Source: Agarophyton chilense (taxonomy: Eukaryota; Rhodophyta; Florideophyceae; Gracilariales; Gracilariaceae). From it: a stretch of DNA of 64,000 nucleotides. Shown here piece by piece: positions 1 through 12,172 of the stretch. The notes under the pieces are model-generated. The model was not told the origin of the DNA. It was given only the letters and a program-made list of their open reading frames with translations, and searched no databases. The stretch's first letter is position 1. Every line of letters begins with the position of its first letter. Both the position numbers and the translations under genes were made by a program. The stretch lies in NCBI GenBank assembly GCA_030374765.1, contig JARGXX010000033.1:62001-126000 (forward strand). The letters are read 5' to 3'.

Positions 1-2597
1 CCGCCTGAGTCCCAAATGATGGTGAAAGTAACCTCCCGTCAACACGGACTCCGGGTCTTGTAACCATTGTGGTCAGTGTATGACAGGCACAGCCTCGCAA
101 TTGCGAATGGAATAGTCCATGTGGAGCCAAACCAACCGTTTCACGTGCTGATCGCCAATCTAGGGACTGTACCCCAGTATCTGGTGAAGAACCAAGTGAT
201 AGGGTCCGTCATGTCGCACCCCATCGCTATGGTGCCGACAAAGCTGACCGCAGCTGACGTTCTCGGACTCGTTCACTCTAAGGAGGGGGGCAGCCCGGAA
301 CCCGTTTCATCGCCGGTACCCGGGGTTCAACCTGTAACATCAGGGACGCAGCCCGTTTCAACGAGTGGTGACCGCCCCGATCCAGTCCAAGAAGTCGAGG
401 ACCTGGATCTTAGCCACGTCCCGCAGTCATACCGCCATCAATTGCGAGAACTTTTAAGGGACTTCACCACTATGTAGGACGGCTACCTCGGTGAGATTGC
501 CACTACGGAACACCGAATTGATTTGCTACCGGACACCCGACCCATCTCTCAGCACCCATACCGTGCCGGACCCGCCGCACGCGCGGAGGAAAAGGCACAA
601 GTCGATTAAATGCTTCGAGTAGGAGTCATTAATCCGGCTCAGTCGCCGTGGGCTTCTCCAGTAGTACTGGCTCCAAAGCAGGATGGTTCCTGGAGGTTTT
701 GCGTCGAATACCGTCGGTTGAATGCCGTCACCGTCAAGGACGTGTATCTAATCCCAAGAATGGACGAGTAAATTGACTCGCTGGCACCGCCACCGTCTTT
801 AGAACCCTGGGCGCCAATTGAGGATACTGCAAAGTTCCTGTAAGGAAGCAAGACCAGGATAAAACCGCTTTCGCGTGTCACTACGGTCTCCACCGTTTCA
901 AACGGATGCCTTTTGGTCTTACCAACGCCCCCGCTACTTTCTAGCGAGCCATCGACATCCTAGTGGCCCCCTTCAAATGGCGTACCTGCCTGGTCTACCT
1001 GGATGACATAATCGTCTTCTCAGAAAATCTGGACAAACACCTCAGTCATGTGAGGGATATCATGACCACTCTTCAAGATGCGGGTGTCACTCTTAAGTTG
1101 AAGAAATGTGACTTCTTCACAAACACCGTGAAGAATATCGGCCATGTTATCCGTCCAGGACGTGTTACAATCGAGGAGACTCGTGTTAAGTCACTCAAAG
1201 AGGCTAAAGAACCGCGGACGCAAACCAAGCTTCGTTCCTTTCTGGGACTCGCAAACGCCTACCGACGATTCATCCCGCACTTTGCGGACAAGGCTGCACC
1301 GTTAAACGCGCTTTTGCAGAAAGGCCAACCACCAAAACTGGACCCCTTCACCCCCGTTCAAACGGAATCTTTCAACTCTCTTAAAGATTCTGTCGTCTCC
1401 GCCCCGATCCTTTCGTTTCCCAAGCCTGGAAGGCCCTTCACCGTAGATACGGACGCCAGCGACTACCAAGTAGGTTGTGCACTGTTTCAAACTGCATCCA
1501 ATGCAGAAAGACGCCCCGTAGGGTACTGGTCCCGGTCGCTAAACGTCCACGAGAAAAATTACTCCTTCTCGGAGAAGAAATGCCTTGCAGTGGTGTGGGC
1601 ATTACAAACGTTGCGCCCCTATCTCATGGGTAATCATTTCACCGTTTTTACGGACCACGCATCACTTCGATGGCTACTCTTCATCTTAGAGCCTTCAGGG
1701 CGCTTGATGCGTTGGCGTCTCCGTCTAGCAGAATTTGACTTTGACGTGCAGTACCGAAAAGGATCGTGTTACACCCAAGCCTATGCTCTCTCCCGCCTGG
1801 TCACTACTGGCGAAGCACTACCCGTCAAAGACGAGGAAATACCCTGCTTTGCAGTGAATGGCGACGACGTTATCATCGAGAACGAGGAACGAGACACAGA
1901 CTCTTCAGATTCCGGTTCCGAATTGGACGACTTTTTTCTCTTGGAAGATTCCGAGAAACCCTTACCAGGGAACTTCGTGCCTATTACTGCAGAGGAGGTG
2001 ATACGGGAGCAATTCGCTGACCCGTTCTGCGCGAAGGTCCGCGCTTAACCCAATAGAGGAGGTACTCTCCCCTTTCAGGTCAATGACGCCGGATACCTTG
2101 TACGGACCGTCGGATCGCACCCACAAATCGTGGTACCACATAAACTCCAGTCGAGAGTCTTGCCGTTGTCGCACTACTCCAAACTGAGTGGCCACGTCGG
2201 GGGACGGAAACTTCACCTCACCATACGCCGTAACTTCTACTGGCCTGCCATGGCAGTGGACTGCTACGCAACGGTGCGGTTTTCTACCGATTGCGCTCGT
2301 AACCATGTCAAACTCCGCCGTAATGCGACGAAGTTGAAGCTGTTTCCTGCTCGCGCTCCATTGGAGTTTGTGGCCATCGATATACTCGGTCCCTTCCTTA
2401 CCACTAAGCGGGATTACAAGTTCTTACTCGTAATTACGGATCGCTTCTCCAATCTGGTCCGGACCGTATCGTTACGGAATATCTTCACTATGAGCGTGGC
2501 TCAAGCCTTCGTCCTACACTGGGTCTTCGTCTACCGTCCACCGGTCAACCTCCTCTCCGATAAAGGGAGACAGTTCTCCTCTCGTTTCTTCGATTAT
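1..2597 (+). mobile_element. Ty3/gypsy pol fragment (element A')
   Basis: This is the middle of a Ty3/gypsy element, cut by the window edge on the left. In order it shows the protease-RT linker (about 1-470), reverse transcriptase (about 500-1300, with a YLDD-type active site near 1000), RNase H (about 1430-1800), the integrase zinc-binding region (about 2130-2320) and the start of the integrase core (about 2350-2597). It is a close copy of 23650-26247 (element A), with only scattered differences by eye. It is a fossil with several breaks. It stops inside the integrase at the point where a B-family LTR begins, which is also where element A is interrupted. Family assignment is firm; its history is inferred. 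Confidence 0.9.
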
Positions 2598-3313
2598 TCT
2601 AGTATACGCTCTAACGGATAGAGCCTAAACCTGCGACAGCGTTCGGACTGCCGATGGGTCGCTTGCGGCGAAAGAAAAGGGGTGGTAGAGCTACAACACC
2701 TGCGAGCTGGAAGTGGGGCGTAAGGCCACTACTCCCCAGCGAGGGTGAACAGTGCAACTGTAAAACGTTGATGGAACGTAGGTACGAGACGGCTCGTGAA
2801 ATGGTTGGGGGCTGACTATCTATTATAGCTCGTCCGGATCTCTGGGTAAGGAATCCTAAGCTAGGAACAGAATAGTCATGATGCCCCTGTTGTCTCCTTT
2901 ACTTGGAGTCGGCGCTCACCTCTGGTACACTATATACTGTCTACTAGGGTGAGTGCCCAAATAAATATATAAACAATACCCAGTGGTCAGCCAATTAGCC
3001 AAACCACTGTATGGGTATGGTCCCTAGTGGACGTCTAGCTACAAAGGGTAGTAAAGCCCTCCACGTGGATCGCCACTACATGCGCCGTTGCCAATATGGC
3101 ATTCCCCTAGGAATGGTCGCAACTATGCGCGCGCCGTGGTAAGCCACTCGACCCATGACGCCACGTGTTTTACTAAGACAGTCTGTATCTAGGCATCCTA
3201 TGCGGGATGCCGCTTCATATCACAATGCTAATGATAACACTCACTCATGAGTTCCAACCGAGACTTCGCGAAAAACCAACCTATCGGATTCCCCAACATA
3301 GTAGAATACTACA
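2598..3313 (-). repeat. B-family gypsy LTR with mismatched flanks
   Basis: This 716-base LTR matches the two LTRs of element B (26248-26913 and 36261-36928) closely along its length. It ends in ACTACA, and its outer end is a worn TGTAGT. It differs from both B LTRs by carrying an extra stretch of about 55 bases near 3090-3150, bounded by short direct repeats of the type gcgccgt. The left flank is the integrase of A'. The right flank is the integrase of a different element (C, minus strand). No target duplication is visible. Mismatched flanks suggest ectopic LTR recombination or a deletion. Confidence 0.85.
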
Positions 3314-6300
3314 GGAGCCGCCTTGGGAGACGTATGCACTTGCGTGTTCTACGCATAACAGAGTGTGTCTGTGTACATGTCCCACTCCATCGGGTGATCC
3401 GCGATGTAATGTCGAAGAGCGGCTAGTAACGTACGGTTGTAACGTTTTACCTGACCATTACACTGTGGATATTAGGTCGTGGTAAACATGTTCTCGATGC
3501 CCAATATTCGGCATACGTTCTGAATGAACTTAGCGATGAACTATTTTCCATTATCTGATAGCAGAACTTCAGGCGGTCCGTACACATATACCCAGTGTTT
3601 GATGAAAGCCTGAGCTATTACCGAGGCAGGTATCGTCTTCAACGGTACGATCCGTACAAGTTTTGAGAATCGATCCGTAATTACCAATAGGTAGCAATAT
3701 CCTTGATCGGAACGAATTAGCTCTCCAAGTATGTCGATGCTGACGAACTGTAGAGGCGCCTTCGACGCGAATAGGGTCATCTTTTTCCTCTTCTTATAGA
3801 GTTTCACGCGATTCATCGCACACGTTCGGCATAGCTTTACGGTAGCATGGCAGCCCATCGCCAACGTTGGCCAATAGAAATCCCTTCGTAGGGTCATAGA
3901 CAACTTTGTTCCTCCTTGGTGTCCAAACAGCTTCGCATATTGGGCCAAGTATAGTACACGACTCTTCAAAGCGTTCGGAACCACGATCTGATCAATCATC
4001 CCGACATGTCTAAGCAATATACCTCGTGTGTCGAGCGAAAAGGGCAAATCCTTCCCCCCGTTAAGACGAGAGCGTATCGCTGTACAGAATGTATTTGTGA
4101 GTTGCTCATTGAAGAGCTCAGTGATAGAGATACAATCGAGTTGGTCAGGAGGTTTAGTTCCATGGGTTTTTAGGAGAGTGTATAGTGGGGAGTAATCCCC
4201 TTCATCTTCTTGATCTTCGAGTTGCGTTTCATCTTTGTTCATCTCCATTGAGAAACACGGTAAATCGTCATCGATTTCTCCTTGGGTTTCCCCTAACGTT
4301 TCCAATAGCGATAAAGCGTCGGCTTGTATGTTAGCCAGTCTTTTCTTATATTTAACTTTGAAATCAAATTCAGATAGTCGTAAGCGCCAGCGTGTTAATC
4401 TCCCGGAGGGTCTGTCATTGAAAATAACCATCGTTGGGACGAATGATACGTATGGATGGTAAACGTTCCCCCCTGAAGATACGGTCGTAAAGTAGTCAGC
4501 GCCCACAGTACCGCAAGGCATTTCTTTTCTAATACGGAGTTATTCTTCTCTGCAGCGTTCAGCGTTCGTGACCAGTAACCAATTGGTTTCCCCTGACCGT
4601 CCGGATGGGTCTGACGAAAGGTGCACCCTGCCTGATACTCACTGGATTCGGTATCCAAAGAATAGGGTAGGTTGGGTTTGGGCAGGGCCAAGATTGGTGC
4701 TGTGACCAGTTTTGTCTTAAAAGTGTTGACGGCTTCGTGTTCGGCGGGTCCAAATTTCTCTAGTTTAGCAGGCTGTCCTTTACGCAACAATGCGTTCAAT
4801 GGAGCTGCAATGTGCAAGTAGCGCGGTATGAATCGTCTGTAGACGTTACATAATTCAAGGAAGGATCGCAATTGAGTCTGTGTGGACAGTGGTTGCGATT
4901 CGCGGATTGCCGCTGTCTGAGCTTCATGAATTGCAAGCTGACCAGGCCTAATTATGTGGCCCAAATACTTCACAGTATTAGCAAACCATTTGCATTTCTT
5001 GAACTTTAGAGTTATACCTGATTTTTGCAACGCTTTGAGCATCTCCTCCACATGTCACATATGACATTCCATATCTTGTGAGAAGACTATGTCATCGTCC
5101 CAATAGACTAGACACGTTTTCCATTTATACTTCGAGAGTAATATGTCCAGGGCACGCTAAAAAGTTGCCGGAGCATTGGTGAGTCCACAGGGCATCCGCT
5201 TGAAATGGCATAGTCCAGCGTATGACACGAATGCAGTCTTATCCTGAGCTTCTTCGGCTACAGGAAGATGCCAATAGCCAGTGTTGGCGTCAAGCGTGGT
5301 TAACACGTTCGCATTTCCTAAGTTGTCTATAAACTCGTCCATGTGAGGCAGTGAATAGTTATCCCGTATCGTAACTTAGTTTAGATTCCGGTAGTCGACA
5401 CAGAATCGTAAAGAACCATCAGGTTTTGGGACTACCACCACAGCTGAAGCCCAAGCAAATTGTGCTGCTTCTATATCTCCGGCTTAGAGTATCTTGGCAA
5501 CATTTTCCTCCTCGATCTGACGAGTGCGCGGTCCTGCTCTGTAAGGTTGCTGAGAAATGGGACGAGATCCCGGAATGACAGCAATGTGATGTTCTGTGGC
5601 GGAGATCTCTCGTATATTTCCACTCCACATCGAAACATACTTTTTCAACATTTGTTTTTATTCTTTCCTTATGTCGTTCGGGAAAATTCTCGAGAACTAG
5701 CTCCTCGACCAGATTGTCTGGGTCCTTCTGTTCTTCTGTCGGTTGCGCCTGCTCTCTGGGACCTTCCCATGCGCCAATTGATTCGTCTGACGCATCAGCA
5801 AACCCTAGCACTTCTGCTGTAGAGACATGAGTCGGAACCACTGCTATAGGGTGCGGCAAAGCAGCTGCAACGATCTGATTCTTCTGTAAACGATAATCGT
5901 TATCGTTAAAGTTACTAATGAGTATTCAGAAGGGGTTGTCCGGTTCAACTTAGGAAATTCCATCCGCTGCGAGAAGTTCTCGATGATATTACGTAGCTGC
6001 ATTAGGCTGTAATACCCCGAGACCGTGTCGTTGTGTTATCACTTGTACCTAGGTTTGGGATTGAGCCTTTAACACTGTAGGTTTAGACACACGAATCTTT
6101 GGTGATGTACGACCACGAGCCAACTCATATTCCATTGAGGGTGGAAGTGGAGGAGCTGTAGGGACTCTTCGTAGTGTTCATCTTACTATAGGCACTGTAG
6201 AGCCATCGTCTAACGTAATTGGTCTACTCTGGGGGCAGATTGTTTCAACAAATCTGTCACAATAATCACACCCCAGAACAACTGGTGCGGCCAGTGACTT

Positions 6301-7808
6301 GCAGATAATAACGTCGCCTTCACTAAAAAGTGTCCGAGTCGAACTTTCAACTTCACTCTTCCAATTGTTCTCACTGCATTCCTATTGGAATTCCAGATAT
6401 CCAGCAACGGACCGTAACGAATTTGTCCGTGAGCGGTGGGTCGTAGTTCGGATATCCGAATAAAGCTTGGTCCGGCGCCTTTGTCAAGAACTGTTAGGCG
6501 CCGGGTCAATAAATCCTTGTCCGAGCTGATGTCGGCATACACTTTATAGTTCCTCTTCTGCATTATCATAATAAAGTTTTCCCGTTTCGACGGAAAAGTA
6601 TAACGTCTCCAAGGACGTCTGAATACACAGTCAAACTGTACTCGCTTTCCAACGGACAGATTAAATCCGCTCGACGGCATATAAAGAGTCCCCATCAGGA
6701 CCTTGAGTCTCCAAGCGCGGGTACAATTAGACGAGTACTCCCTGGTCGGCTCTACGCGATGGAATAGGGCCGATCCTTTAGGGGATCTTTCACTTAGTTC
6801 CCTGACTGAGGTGGGTCGTTCGCCTTTTGGGCGCTGCTTCCAACTTGCGTATTACCCTCGTCAGCACTGGAGTCCTAATCCTCCGATCCTGATGAATCAT
6901 CACTAGTGGCCTGCTTGGACCTTCGCTTCTTGCAACGTCTTGAATTGGATTTCCTCGATTGCTCTTCCCTCAAGGAGACTTCATTTTCGTATTTCACGAC
7001 TTGGGTAGCAGTAGTCTGCGTATTCACCACTGCCTCCAGGCGTTTCAGACCAGGATTAACTCGAGTGAGAATTTTCTCAATGTCAACGGTCAAGCCCGGT
7101 AAAGCCTCCGGAGCGTTACTATGCCTTTCCATTACTTGATTCAAATCCTCTCGCAGGGTTCTCATAACCGCAGACATCGGGCTACTTTCTTCTCGACGAG
7201 CGAGTACGCCTTGTTCTCGGGCGCAAGTCCTCGACTTCTTCGGTAATGATCGCCATCTGGGATTCTAATCCAATGATTCGCTCACGATAAGCGTTTGACT
7301 CAGATTTGAGACGAAGCACCTGAGCGCCTAAATCGTTTTTTCAGCAGAAGTTACGGCCTGTTGGTCTCTAGGTTTATTATGCTAGCCATTTGCATCTGTG
7401 GCTGGCTCAGTAGGCCATTCTACGAGCGTGGGTACATTCGAGAGATCTCATCTATCGGTTACCAAATGAGAGCGCTTCATCGCTCACGTTATAGTCATTT
7501 TCCATCTTCTGTAGATGACGCGAGTCTCGTTGGTGGACGTACGTCTGAAGAACCCAGGGCACCAGTACTAGACTGGGTCTTCTTTTTCAGCATTTCGAAC
7601 ACATCCACCGTTCGAAGACGAAACAATTAAGGTTTTCAATTTAAAACGACCGCGTAATTAACTACGAAACTCTTCAATAGCTAAACTTGATCGCTTTCCG
7701 CTCATTAGATCGTATTCCATTCGAATTAAAGATCCGCATAGACTCCGCATTCGAGGTGCGAATTTTTTGGAGCAGCCGACTACAGTGTCTCTAAGTGGAG
7801 AGATCATA
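3314..7808 (-). mobile_element. Ty3/gypsy element C, internal region
   Basis: This is a decayed gypsy element on the minus strand, related to but clearly diverged from element B. Reading from high to low coordinates it has gag (about 7700-6700, with a basic and serine/acidic stretch), an aspartic protease (about 6560-6200, LDKGAGPSFI motif), reverse transcriptase (about 5700-5000), RNase H (about 4750-4380), the integrase zinc region (about 4000-3790) and the integrase core (about 3780-3314). The chromodomain and the antisense gene present in element B are absent. The fossil has many breaks, of the order of ten or more, and looks older than A and B. Confidence 0.88.
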
Positions 7809-8460
7809 TGGGATATCCGCTCTACAGAGAAAGCAGACATTTGGTACTGCGTTCGGGACTGCAGAATGGGCGCTTGAGGCTTATGGAAAAGTGTGAAAAA
7901 GCACAAAACTATCGAGCTAAAATGGGGATTTAAAGGCCCGACTAACCAATGAGGGTGATTCGTCCTGTAAAACCGACAACTATTTGTTGCAGTATTTCTG
8001 TATCTCTACTTAAAAAATTTTGAACAAACAAGGAACAACACAGTTGTGAACCCGTTTGTTGTCTCCTTTACATTGGACTCGGCGCTTTCCTCTGTGCCTT
8101 TAATACGGGGCACAGAAGTGCTCGCTGCACATAACAATATCTAGATATAAACTTGGTTGGCCGATTAACCTCACTACAGTTCGGGATAACTAGCTCTAAA
8201 TGAGCGTCCGCCTACGAAGGGTAGGCCTAAATGCCACGTGGCTATCCACTATATGCGCCGTTGCCAATCCGGTATTCTGCAAAGGGTCAAATCGGACGCG
8301 CCGTGGCAAACCAATGTACCACGTGTAACATACTACCTCACGGACCATCTGCGGGGTGCAGCTTCATAACTCCATCCTAGCCGTTGCACTCACTTATAAG
8401 TATCATTATACTTCGCCAAAAAAAACTTCCATCGGCATTCCAACAGTGCAGAATACTACA
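7809..8460 (-). repeat. 5' LTR of element C (diverged)
   Basis: This stretch of about 650 bases aligns along its length with the B-family LTRs, including the region around gcgccgttgcc and the closing ACTACA, but with far lower identity. It borders the gag end of element C, as expected for its 5' LTR on the minus strand. The neighbouring priming site is worn but still resembles the one in element B. Beyond it lies an unrelated gypsy element (D), and no target duplication can be matched. Confidence 0.75.
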
Positions 8461-10909
8461 CAGAAGTTGGGGTGCTTGTTGCGTTGGGGCAGCGAGAACG
8501 CGAGCGTTAACAAGCCGAAAAGAACAGCGAAGAACGCGCAGCACAGTCGGAGGCAAAGAGGGTCGAGAAGGAGAAACAGCAAGCAGAGCGACAACGTCAA
8601 TGGTAGAAGCAGAATTAGACAAGCAGGCTCACCAGATGTGGCTCACTCATCGTAGCGAACGCGTCTTAACACTTGCTGCAAATCGAGGTGCTCGGCGCGA
8701 TGCGGCTAGCCTAAAGACGCCGTTGCGTGGAAGTGATAATCAGGGTTCCCATTAAATTAGTAGACTTTTAAACGGTTGACGTTGTCTTCCATCCAGGAAT
8801 AACCTACACCCTCCAGCAGTTCATCCGTTTAGCAAAATTCTACCGACGATTCGTTATGCGCTGTGAGTCTACTCTTCAGACACTTACGGATACCCTACGC
8901 TCACATCGCTTCGACTGTACTTCCTCTCATCAATTGTCGTTTGTTCAAATCAAACATGCGCTTACGACAGCACCTGTGCTCGCGCACGGTGACCGGTGAA
9001 AGCGGTTCTTGGTCGCCACAGAAGCTTCTCAGTACGCTGTCGGCGCTACCTTGTCCCACGACGGACACCCTGTAGCGTTCATGCCACAACGGCTTTCTCC
9101 TACAGAGTCCAATTTCGATACCGGTGGTAAAGAATTGTTGGCTGAGATGATTGCTTTACGTACCTGAAGTCCTTACATCCGTGGCAGATAATTCACTCTA
9201 CACACCGATCAGGATCCGATTCGGTTCCTCCAATCCAAGCGTAAACTGACTGGATGACAGTGTCGCTGGCTTGACGAGATCCAAGAACACACGCTCGACA
9301 TCCAGCACATTCCCGGCAAGCGCAACGTAGTGCCTGATGCACTGAGCGGTAGATCTGACCACGTTCCACCGCAACTGCGCTCGCTAACTCCCCAGATGCC
9401 TGGCTTACAACTCGCGCCAAAGCATCGTATTCGACAGACCCCTTTGCTGCAAATGTCTTGGCTCAGCTCGAAGACAGTGCTGACACACCTTCAGCGTCAC
9501 GGCACCCAATGACGTCACATTTCAAGCTTGCCAATGGCCTACTCTTCTGGACAGGCACTGGATTGATGAGACTTTACGTGCTTTCGGTAAATATCGGTGA
9601 CGAGCTCACAAAGTATGTCCATGCAAAGAGTCACCTTGGAGCTGATGAGACATATCATTCAGCTTCAAGAAACGTTTAATGGCCTCACATGTATCGAGAA
9701 GTTCTGCGGTTTGTCCGCAACTGCCGCGACTACCAATCAAACAAGTCGTCCCATACCTTACCACAAGGGCTTTTACAGCCGCTCCCAATCCCAAACCGTT
9801 GTTGGGAGGTGGGAACGTTCGATTCCTTGACAGAGCTCCCAGTGTCAAAGACTGGATTTGACGACGTCCTTCTGATAGATAAGCTCTCCAAGCATGCAAA
9901 TTTTGTGCCAACGCACAAGACTGCAACTGCGCAAGATACCGCAAAGCTCTTCGGACCTCAGCTGTTTTCCAAACATGGCATTCCTCACACGCGCATTTCA
10001 GGCAGAGATCCCAAAGTCCGCTCACGGTTCTGGACAACTCTTATGCAGCTGCGGAACGTCTGCGAAAACGTTTCCTCCGCCGATCATCCTCAGACAGACG
10101 GTCAGTCCGAAATCATGACCCGTACACTATCGTCGATGCTGCGCTCCTGCTTACAAGCCTCTACAATAGACTGGAATACCATGCTGCCTACATTCGAGTT
10201 CCAATGCAACTTTTCTCGACACTCAAGCACATGGCTTTCTCCCTTCGAAGTCGCACTTGGATACAACCGCCACACCCCCTTGACCCGCACGGTGGATCAC
10301 TGCGCCGATCTTTTGCAAGAGGCCATTGACTACGTAGAACGCAGACGTGCTATGGCGACTTTGGCCCTCGAACATCTGGCCACAGCCGTCGCGAACAAGA
10401 AGTACTACGCAGATCTCTCCCGCTGCGACGTTTCCTTCAAAGTAGGCGATCTGGTCCTCTTATGCGAAGACAATCTCTCCCTGATTCGCAGATGTGCATG
10501 TGCCCTACCGACGAAGTCGCCACTACGCTTTATTGTTCCGTTTCGAATTCGCGACTGACCTACTCCTGTCACTTTCCGAATCAAGCTCCCTCGGAATATG
10601 CGAAGAGCACACGATTTCACGCATATTTCCAAGCTTCCCTCCTTTCAAAAGGACAACAAAGGCCCGTTGGAAATCGTAATTAACAGCGACGGAACTGTAG
10701 AACAAGAAGTTTTTGCCGTCTTGGCAAAAAGCAATTCAATCGTCGCCTGCTCTACCGATTTCAGTTCGCTAACGAGCCCGAAGAAGAAGCAGTCTGATTA
10801 CCGAGGTCATCTCTATCTCACTGCAAGGACATGGTCAAGACTTTTCTACGTACAAAGGCTTCGATGTGGACATCTTCAGCCAGAGAAGGAGCGAGTGTAA
10901 CAGAATCTA
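8461..10909 (+). mobile_element. Decayed chromodomain Ty3/gypsy element D
   Basis: A different gypsy family from A, B and C, on the plus strand and strongly decayed. A glutamate/lysine-rich stretch near 8490-8620 may be a gag remnant. The end of reverse transcriptase is recognisable at about 8790-8960 (KFYRRFV motif), RNase H at about 8960-9350 and integrase at about 9600-10500, including the HPQTDGQSE motif near 10090. A worn chromodomain-like segment follows at about 10680-10870. Most of RT, the protease and any 5' LTR are missing. The fossil has many breaks, and a short LTR closes it on the right. Confidence 0.82.
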
Positions 10910-11122
10910 TGTAACTACAAGCGTCACAATGCTTCAAGCTTATTTGGACATACTTTAGTGTAGCTATTAGGTTCGACGTGACTTCAAGCCCTTTTTACTA
11001 TTCCACAAGCTAACGTATCTACAGCTATAAAAGATGCTTGAGCGCTGCCCTTCTCTCACTCGAGAGAGGGCAGACAACCACGACCTCACCCTTTCATGTA
11101 ATACACGCCTCTATATATTACA
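10910..11122 (+). repeat. Short LTR, probably the 3' LTR of element D
   Basis: A 213-base segment starts TGTAAC and ends ATTACA, giving matched inverted TG...CA termini. It holds a TATA-like TATAAAAG near 11028 and lies just after the chromodomain remnant of element D, where a 3' LTR is expected. A purine-rich stretch precedes it. No second copy exists in the window, so the boundaries rest on the termini and position only. Confidence 0.6.
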
Positions 11123-12172
11123 CTCCTCCGTCGAACGTTGCTAGCACAATCTTGGAGCCATCGGGGCGTCTCTCGGTTACTCGGGGAGTCTCGGATTTGT
11201 CGTCGGACCACGCCATCTCCAGCGCGTCGAGCGTCGACTTCCACCCCGCGTCACATGGCGTCAGCACGCATGCCCCACGATGCACCTCCCACAACCTCCA
11301 CAGTCCAGTGTTTTGCTCGAACGATACAACGCGCGAGCACTGCGCATCCACCTCGACTCGTGCCTGAGAAGTAAGAGCATTTCATTCCGAGTCCACTCAA
11401 AATCTGACTGCTGCTCCCCACAAAGTTGCGCATCTCCAAGACTTTGTTGCTCATCACCGCGACTATCTCTCCGTTCTCATTCTCTGATATGTCGGCGTCT
11501 GCTTCAGTGGATCTATGATGCAATCGAAGCAGGTCGTTGCCTTTGAGACACTCTGAAATATCCCTGCACGGCTCTTTGTCCTTGTACGCAATCGGAGTGC
11601 AATTTCCGCAACCGCATCGGTGATAATTGCCAAAGCCCAGTCCTTTTCCCACTCTCTACGGACCACAACCCTCCTAATGGTACGCATGTTTTCCTGGCGT
11701 GTAATCGTAAACTTTGTGCACGCTACAAAACTAGCGTGCAAACTGCACGCTGCAGCTCGGACAAGTCGAAGCTATTAGTTGTGACAAACAACCGTTATTG
11801 AAACACGGCACAAACCTAGCAGCATACCAGTCAATTTCGTGCGGCTGTTGTTCATCATGACATCTTCTACTTGGAGAATGCCAAGTGCTGACTTGGAAGC
11901 GCGTAGCGCGGGCTCGTGCGCAGCGGGCTCATGTTCATAGAAAGCTTTAAATGTTTATTCAGCCAAAACCCGCCTAAAAGACTGAATCGTTTAGCACTAT
12001 CAGCGGGTGCCGTACGCTTTGAACAGAAAATTTCTTATCATTAGCCTTCAAAACCAGATTTTCGCTTTTCGTCTGCAGTTCATTCCTATCTCATACATCA
12101 TGTCAGCGACAAACCCATTCTACGAGAAGCCATTTAATATCCAAAGGTTACCGTCGACCAAGTTGGACATGG
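11123..12172. other. No recognisable gene
   Basis: Short overlapping open frames exist on both strands between about 11040 and 11740, but none resembles a known family and none is clearly favoured. The stretch 11760-12130 is also unassigned. The minus-strand ATTAAA at 12133-12138 is a plausible poly(A) signal for the gene that starts at 13129. Confidence 0.5.

Noticed and set aside
2598-2660. tRNA-like stem (gctctaacggatagagc) at the LTR start
   Set aside because: No full cloverleaf or T-arm. The sequence is simply the end of the B-family LTR, present in the same place in each copy.
11038-11741. Several overlapping frames on both strands after the short LTR
   Set aside because: They overlap each other on both strands, none matches a family and none has a supported start.
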